Shown here: piece after piece, positions 3,997 through 5,795 of the stretch
Layout: each line of letters opens with the position of its first letter
Position numbering within the stretch: the first letter of the stretch is position 1
Assembly (NCBI GenBank): GCA_018716005.1
Contig: DVKN01000142.1
Coordinates: forward strand, 1 to 5,795
DNA from: Candidatus Scatomorpha stercoravium
GTDB taxonomy: Bacteria; Bacillota; Clostridia; Oscillospirales; Oscillospiraceae
Reading direction: 5' to 3'
Length of the DNA stretch: 5,795 bases
Position numbers and translations under genes: made by a program
Notes under the pieces: generated by a model
What the model saw: the letters and a program-made list of their open reading frames with translations, nothing else
What the model was told of the DNA's origin: nothing
Databases searched by the model: none

Positions 3997-5127
3997 TTGT
4001 TTAAAGTCATAAAACGCGAGGGACGCGCGCGGCGCGGCGAGTTTACCTGCCCGCACGGCACGGCGCAGACGCCGGTATTCATGAACGTCGGCACGCAGGG
4101 CGCGATAAAGGGCGCGCTCTCCGCCCGCGACCTGAAGGATATCGGCTGCCAGATAGAGCTCTCGAACACCTACCACCTGCACGTCCGCCCCGGCGACGGG
4201 CTCATCAAATCCCTCGGCGGGCTGCACAAATTCATGACCTGGGACGGCCCCATACTCACGGACAGCGGCGGCTTCCAGATTTTCTCCCTCGCGGAGCTGA
4301 GGAAGATAGGGGAGGACGGCGTGCGCTTCAACTCCCACGTCGACGGGCGGCACATCTTCATGGGCCCGGAGGAGAGCATGCGCATACAGTCCAACCTCGG
4401 CAGCGACATCGCCATGGCATTCGACGAGTGCGTGAAGATACCCTCGCCCTACGAGTACGTGAAGCAGTCCTGCGAGCGCACGACGCGCTGGCTCGAGCGC
4501 TGCATAAGGGCACTCGCGGAGTATAACGCCGAGCCGGACGCCGTGAACCCGGGCCAGGTGCTCTTCGGCATAAACCAGGGCGCGGTTTTCCGCGACCTGC
4601 GCGTCGAGCACATGAAGCGCATAGCCGAGCTGGGCTGCGAGGGCTACGCCATAGGCGGCCTCGCCGTCGGAGAGACGCATCAGGAGATGTACGACACGAT
4701 TGAGGCCGTCGAGGAGCATATGCCGCAGGACAAGCCCCGCTACCTGATGGGCGTCGGCACGCCGGGCAACATTATCGAGGCCGTCGCGCGCGGCGTGGAC
4801 TTCTTCGACTGCGTCATGCCCGCCCGCAACGGCCGCCACGGCCACCTCTTCACCTGGGGCGGCATTATCAATATCAAGAACGCCAAGTACGAGCGCGACG
4901 AGAGCCCGATAGACCCTGAATGCTCCTGCCCGGTCTGCCGCAGGTATTCCCGCGCCTACGTCCGCCACCTCTTCAAGGCCGAGGAGATGCTCGCCATGCG
5001 CTTCGCCGTGACGCACAACCTGTGGTTCTACAACAGCCTCATGGAGCGCATCCGCGCGTCGCTCGACGAGGGGCGGTTCGAGGCCTTCCGGCGGCGGTAT
5101 TCCGCAGAGCTCGACAGGCGAATATAA
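3997..5127 (+). CDS. tgt: tRNA-guanine(34) transglycosylase (queuine/preQ1)
   Basis: The enzyme exchanges guanine 34 in the anticodon of tRNA Asp, Asn, His and Tyr for preQ1, a step of queuosine synthesis in the cytoplasm. Numbering from the TTG start (376 residues, normal for bacterial Tgt): TDSGGFQ (88-94) holds the conserved Asp89; Asp271 in DFFDCVMPARNGR is the nucleophile; GGLAVGE follows the expected strand; and Cys309, Cys311, Cys314 and His340 form the zinc site (CxCxxC plus His 26 residues on). An in-frame ATG exists at 3991, but GGAGGG (3985-3990) touches it with no spacer; from GGAGG to the TTG at 3997 the gap is 7 nt, and the resulting MFKVIKREG start fits relatives better. It is followed by yajC, as in many bacteria; queA is not in the window. 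All key residues are present. Confidence 0.97.
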   Translation: MFKVIKREGRARRGEFTCPHGTAQTPVFMNVGTQGAIKGALSARDLKDIGCQIELSNTYHLHVRPGDGLIKSLGGLHKFMTWDGPILTDSGGFQIFSLAELRKIGEDGVRFNSHVDGRHIFMGPEESMRIQSNLGSDIAMAFDECVKIPSPYEYVKQSCERTTRWLERCIRALAEYNAEPDAVNPGQVLFGINQGAVFRDLRVEHMKRIAELGCEGYAIGGLAVGETHQEMYDTIEAVEEHMPQDKPRYLMGVGTPGNIIEAVARGVDFFDCVMPARNGRHGHLFTWGGIINIKNAKYERDESPIDPECSCPVCRRYSRAYVRHLFKAEEMLAMRFAVTHNLWFYNSLMERIRASLDEGRFEAFRRRYSAELDRRI

Positions 5128-5133
5128 AAATCC

Positions 5134-5162
5134 TTGCAATTTTGAAAATACCGGGTTATAAT
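5134..5162 (+). promoter_or_regulatory. Sigma-A-type promoter of yajC
   Basis: TTGCAA (5134-5139) and a perfect TATAAT (5157-5162) are separated by 17 bp. It starts seven bases after the tgt stop, with no terminator between, so yajC can be read both from here and by run-on from tgt. The leader would be about 32 nt. Confidence 0.82.
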
Positions 5163-5200
5163 CTACACACCGTATCTTTTGGCTGGAGGTAATCAAGCAA

Positions 5201-5611
5201 ATGTTTTTTAACGTACTAAGCGGCAATGGCAGTGCTGCCGGCACCATGGGCGGTATGTCCTCCATACTGTTCCTCGTCATTATCTTCGTTGTCTTCTACT
5301 TCTTCCTTATCCGTCCCGAAAACAAGCGCAAGAAGCAGCTCAACGAGATGCGCAGCAACATCTCCCTCGGCGACGAGATAGTCACCATCGGCGGCATAAT
5401 GGGTAAAGTCGTGCAGGTGACCGAGGACACCATCACCTTCGAGACAGGCGAGGACCGCGTCCGCCTGCAGGTGACCAAGTGGGCCATCAGCTCCAATGTC
5501 CGCGAGGAGAAGCAGCGCGCCGAGCAGGAGGCTGCCGCCCGCGCCGCCAAGAGCAAAAAGAAGGCCAAGACCTCCGGCGAAGAGAACAGCGTCGACGGCG
5601 AAGGCAAGTAA
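5201..5611 (+). CDS. yajC: Preprotein translocase accessory subunit YajC
   Basis: The product has 136 residues. A short, glycine-rich periplasmic-side N-terminus is followed by one membrane helix (about 20-37, ILFLVIIFVVFYFFLI) and the family mark RPE-x-KR-x-KK (38-45). The cytoplasmic domain carries LGDEIVTIGGIMGKV (56-70), typical of YajC, and ends in a charged, low-complexity tail of Lys, Glu and Ala (101-136) that is longer than in many relatives. YajC associates with SecDF and SecYEG in the inner membrane and assists protein export; it is usually not essential. The ATG follows GGAGGT (5185-5190) with a 10-nt gap. The tgt-yajC order is conserved over many phyla, often followed by secD and secF; here the next start is another membrane protein instead. 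Confidence 0.96.
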   Translation: MFFNVLSGNGSAAGTMGGMSSILFLVIIFVVFYFFLIRPENKRKKQLNEMRSNISLGDEIVTIGGIMGKVVQVTEDTITFETGEDRVRLQVTKWAISSNVREEKQRAEQEAAARAAKSKKKAKTSGEENSVDGEGK

Positions 5612-5635
5612 TTCAACACAGCAAGTAATTTAATC

Positions 5636-5683
5636 CCCTCCGACGTAATAGGATGTACAAACACCTGCGTCGGAGGGATTTTT
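5636..5683 (+). terminator. Terminator-like hairpin after yajC that also contains the next gene's Shine-Dalgarno
   Basis: CCCTCCGACG (5636-5645) pairs perfectly with CGTCGGAGGG (5668-5677); the 22-nt loop can form a weaker inner stem, AGG/CCT with TGT/ACA. It is followed by ATTTTT (5678-5683), as in an intrinsic terminator. GGAGGG (5672-5677) in the 3' arm lies 6 nt before the next ATG, so in unbroken message the ribosome site would be masked. Confidence 0.75.
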
Positions 5684-5795
5684 ATGACCACACAAACTGA
5701 GCGCCGGAGCGCTCGCAAGCCGCCGGTCAAATGGTACGTGCTCGGCCCGGCGGTCTGTATACTGAGCCTTCCCGTTTTCATGTACCTCTGCGCTC
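5684..5795 (+). CDS. Start of an unidentified membrane protein gene (3' end outside window)
   Basis: An open frame of 37 codons runs from the ATG at 5684 to the window edge. The first 17 residues are polar and basic (MTTQTERRSARKPPVKW), followed by a hydrophobic stretch (about 18-37) that looks like a first membrane helix with the basic side in the cytoplasm. Its ribosome site, GGAGGG, is ideally placed but lies in the arm of the hairpin after yajC, and no separate promoter is visible. In several Clostridia a small membrane protein of the TIGR04086 family follows yajC, before the SCIFF peptide genes; that is one candidate identity, but too little sequence is present to decide. Confidence 0.6.
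   Translation, partial: MTTQTERRSARKPPVKWYVLGPAVCILSLPVFMYLCA

Noticed and set aside
3841..5280. Minus-strand open frame of 479 codons antisense to tgt
   Set aside because: It lies opposite a clear tgt gene, has biased composition (Ala, Val, Arg, Leu, His) with no domain, and is a common artefact of codon bias in GC-rich DNA.

Overview
The window looks like chromosomal DNA from a high-GC anaerobic Firmicute of the class Clostridia. The signs are Shine-Dalgarno sites of the GGAGG type, vegetative (sigma-A-like) promoters, a DUF2325 / DUF3793 / flavodoxin cluster, a collagen-like surface protein, and the conserved tgt-yajC pair. Isoleucine is often coded by ATA despite the high GC content, which may be a lineage trait. 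No species can be named from this sequence alone. I see no rRNA, tRNA, CRISPR array, insertion sequence or phage integrase.

Layout. (1) Bases 2-310 hold the 3' end of a collagen-like protein gene, with 21 Gly-X-Y triplets (mostly Gly-Pro-Thr) and a short C-terminal domain. A 9-bp hairpin follows, then a family 2 glycosyltransferase with C-terminal TPR-like helices (364-1446). The pairing recalls the BclA3/SgtA arrangement of Clostridioides difficile, so the enzyme may glycosylate threonines of the collagen-like protein. (2) After a terminator, a strong promoter at 1485-1513 drives an operon of DUF2325 (1610-1897), DUF3793 (1899-2453) and a short-chain flavodoxin (2497-2919). Its control region carries a perfect 16-nt palindrome over the -10 box and two copies of TTAG-N6-CTAA, 41 bp apart. 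(3) A perfect 15-bp bidirectional terminator separates this operon from a convergent two-gene operon on the minus strand: a short DtxR/MntR-family metalloregulator (3395-3787) and a small membrane protein (2965-3393), 1 nt apart. (4) From the same 203-nt intergenic region, tgt (tRNA-guanine transglycosylase, best start TTG 3997) is read rightwards, followed by yajC with its own promoter. The start of a further membrane protein gene (5684 to the window end) has its Shine-Dalgarno inside the 3' arm of the hairpin after yajC.

How the parts may work together. The most interesting unit is the centre. TTAG-N6-CTAA occurs twice, overlapping, in the classic DtxR box, and a DtxR-family gene lies convergent to the operon that carries two such sites. 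Flavodoxin is a well-known substitute for ferredoxin under iron shortage. A testable model is that the regulator, loaded with metal, represses DUF2325-DUF3793-flavodoxin when iron (or manganese) is plentiful, which would make the two unknown families part of a metal-limitation response. The tgt-yajC segment is ordinary housekeeping: queuosine tRNA modification and a Sec translocase accessory subunit.
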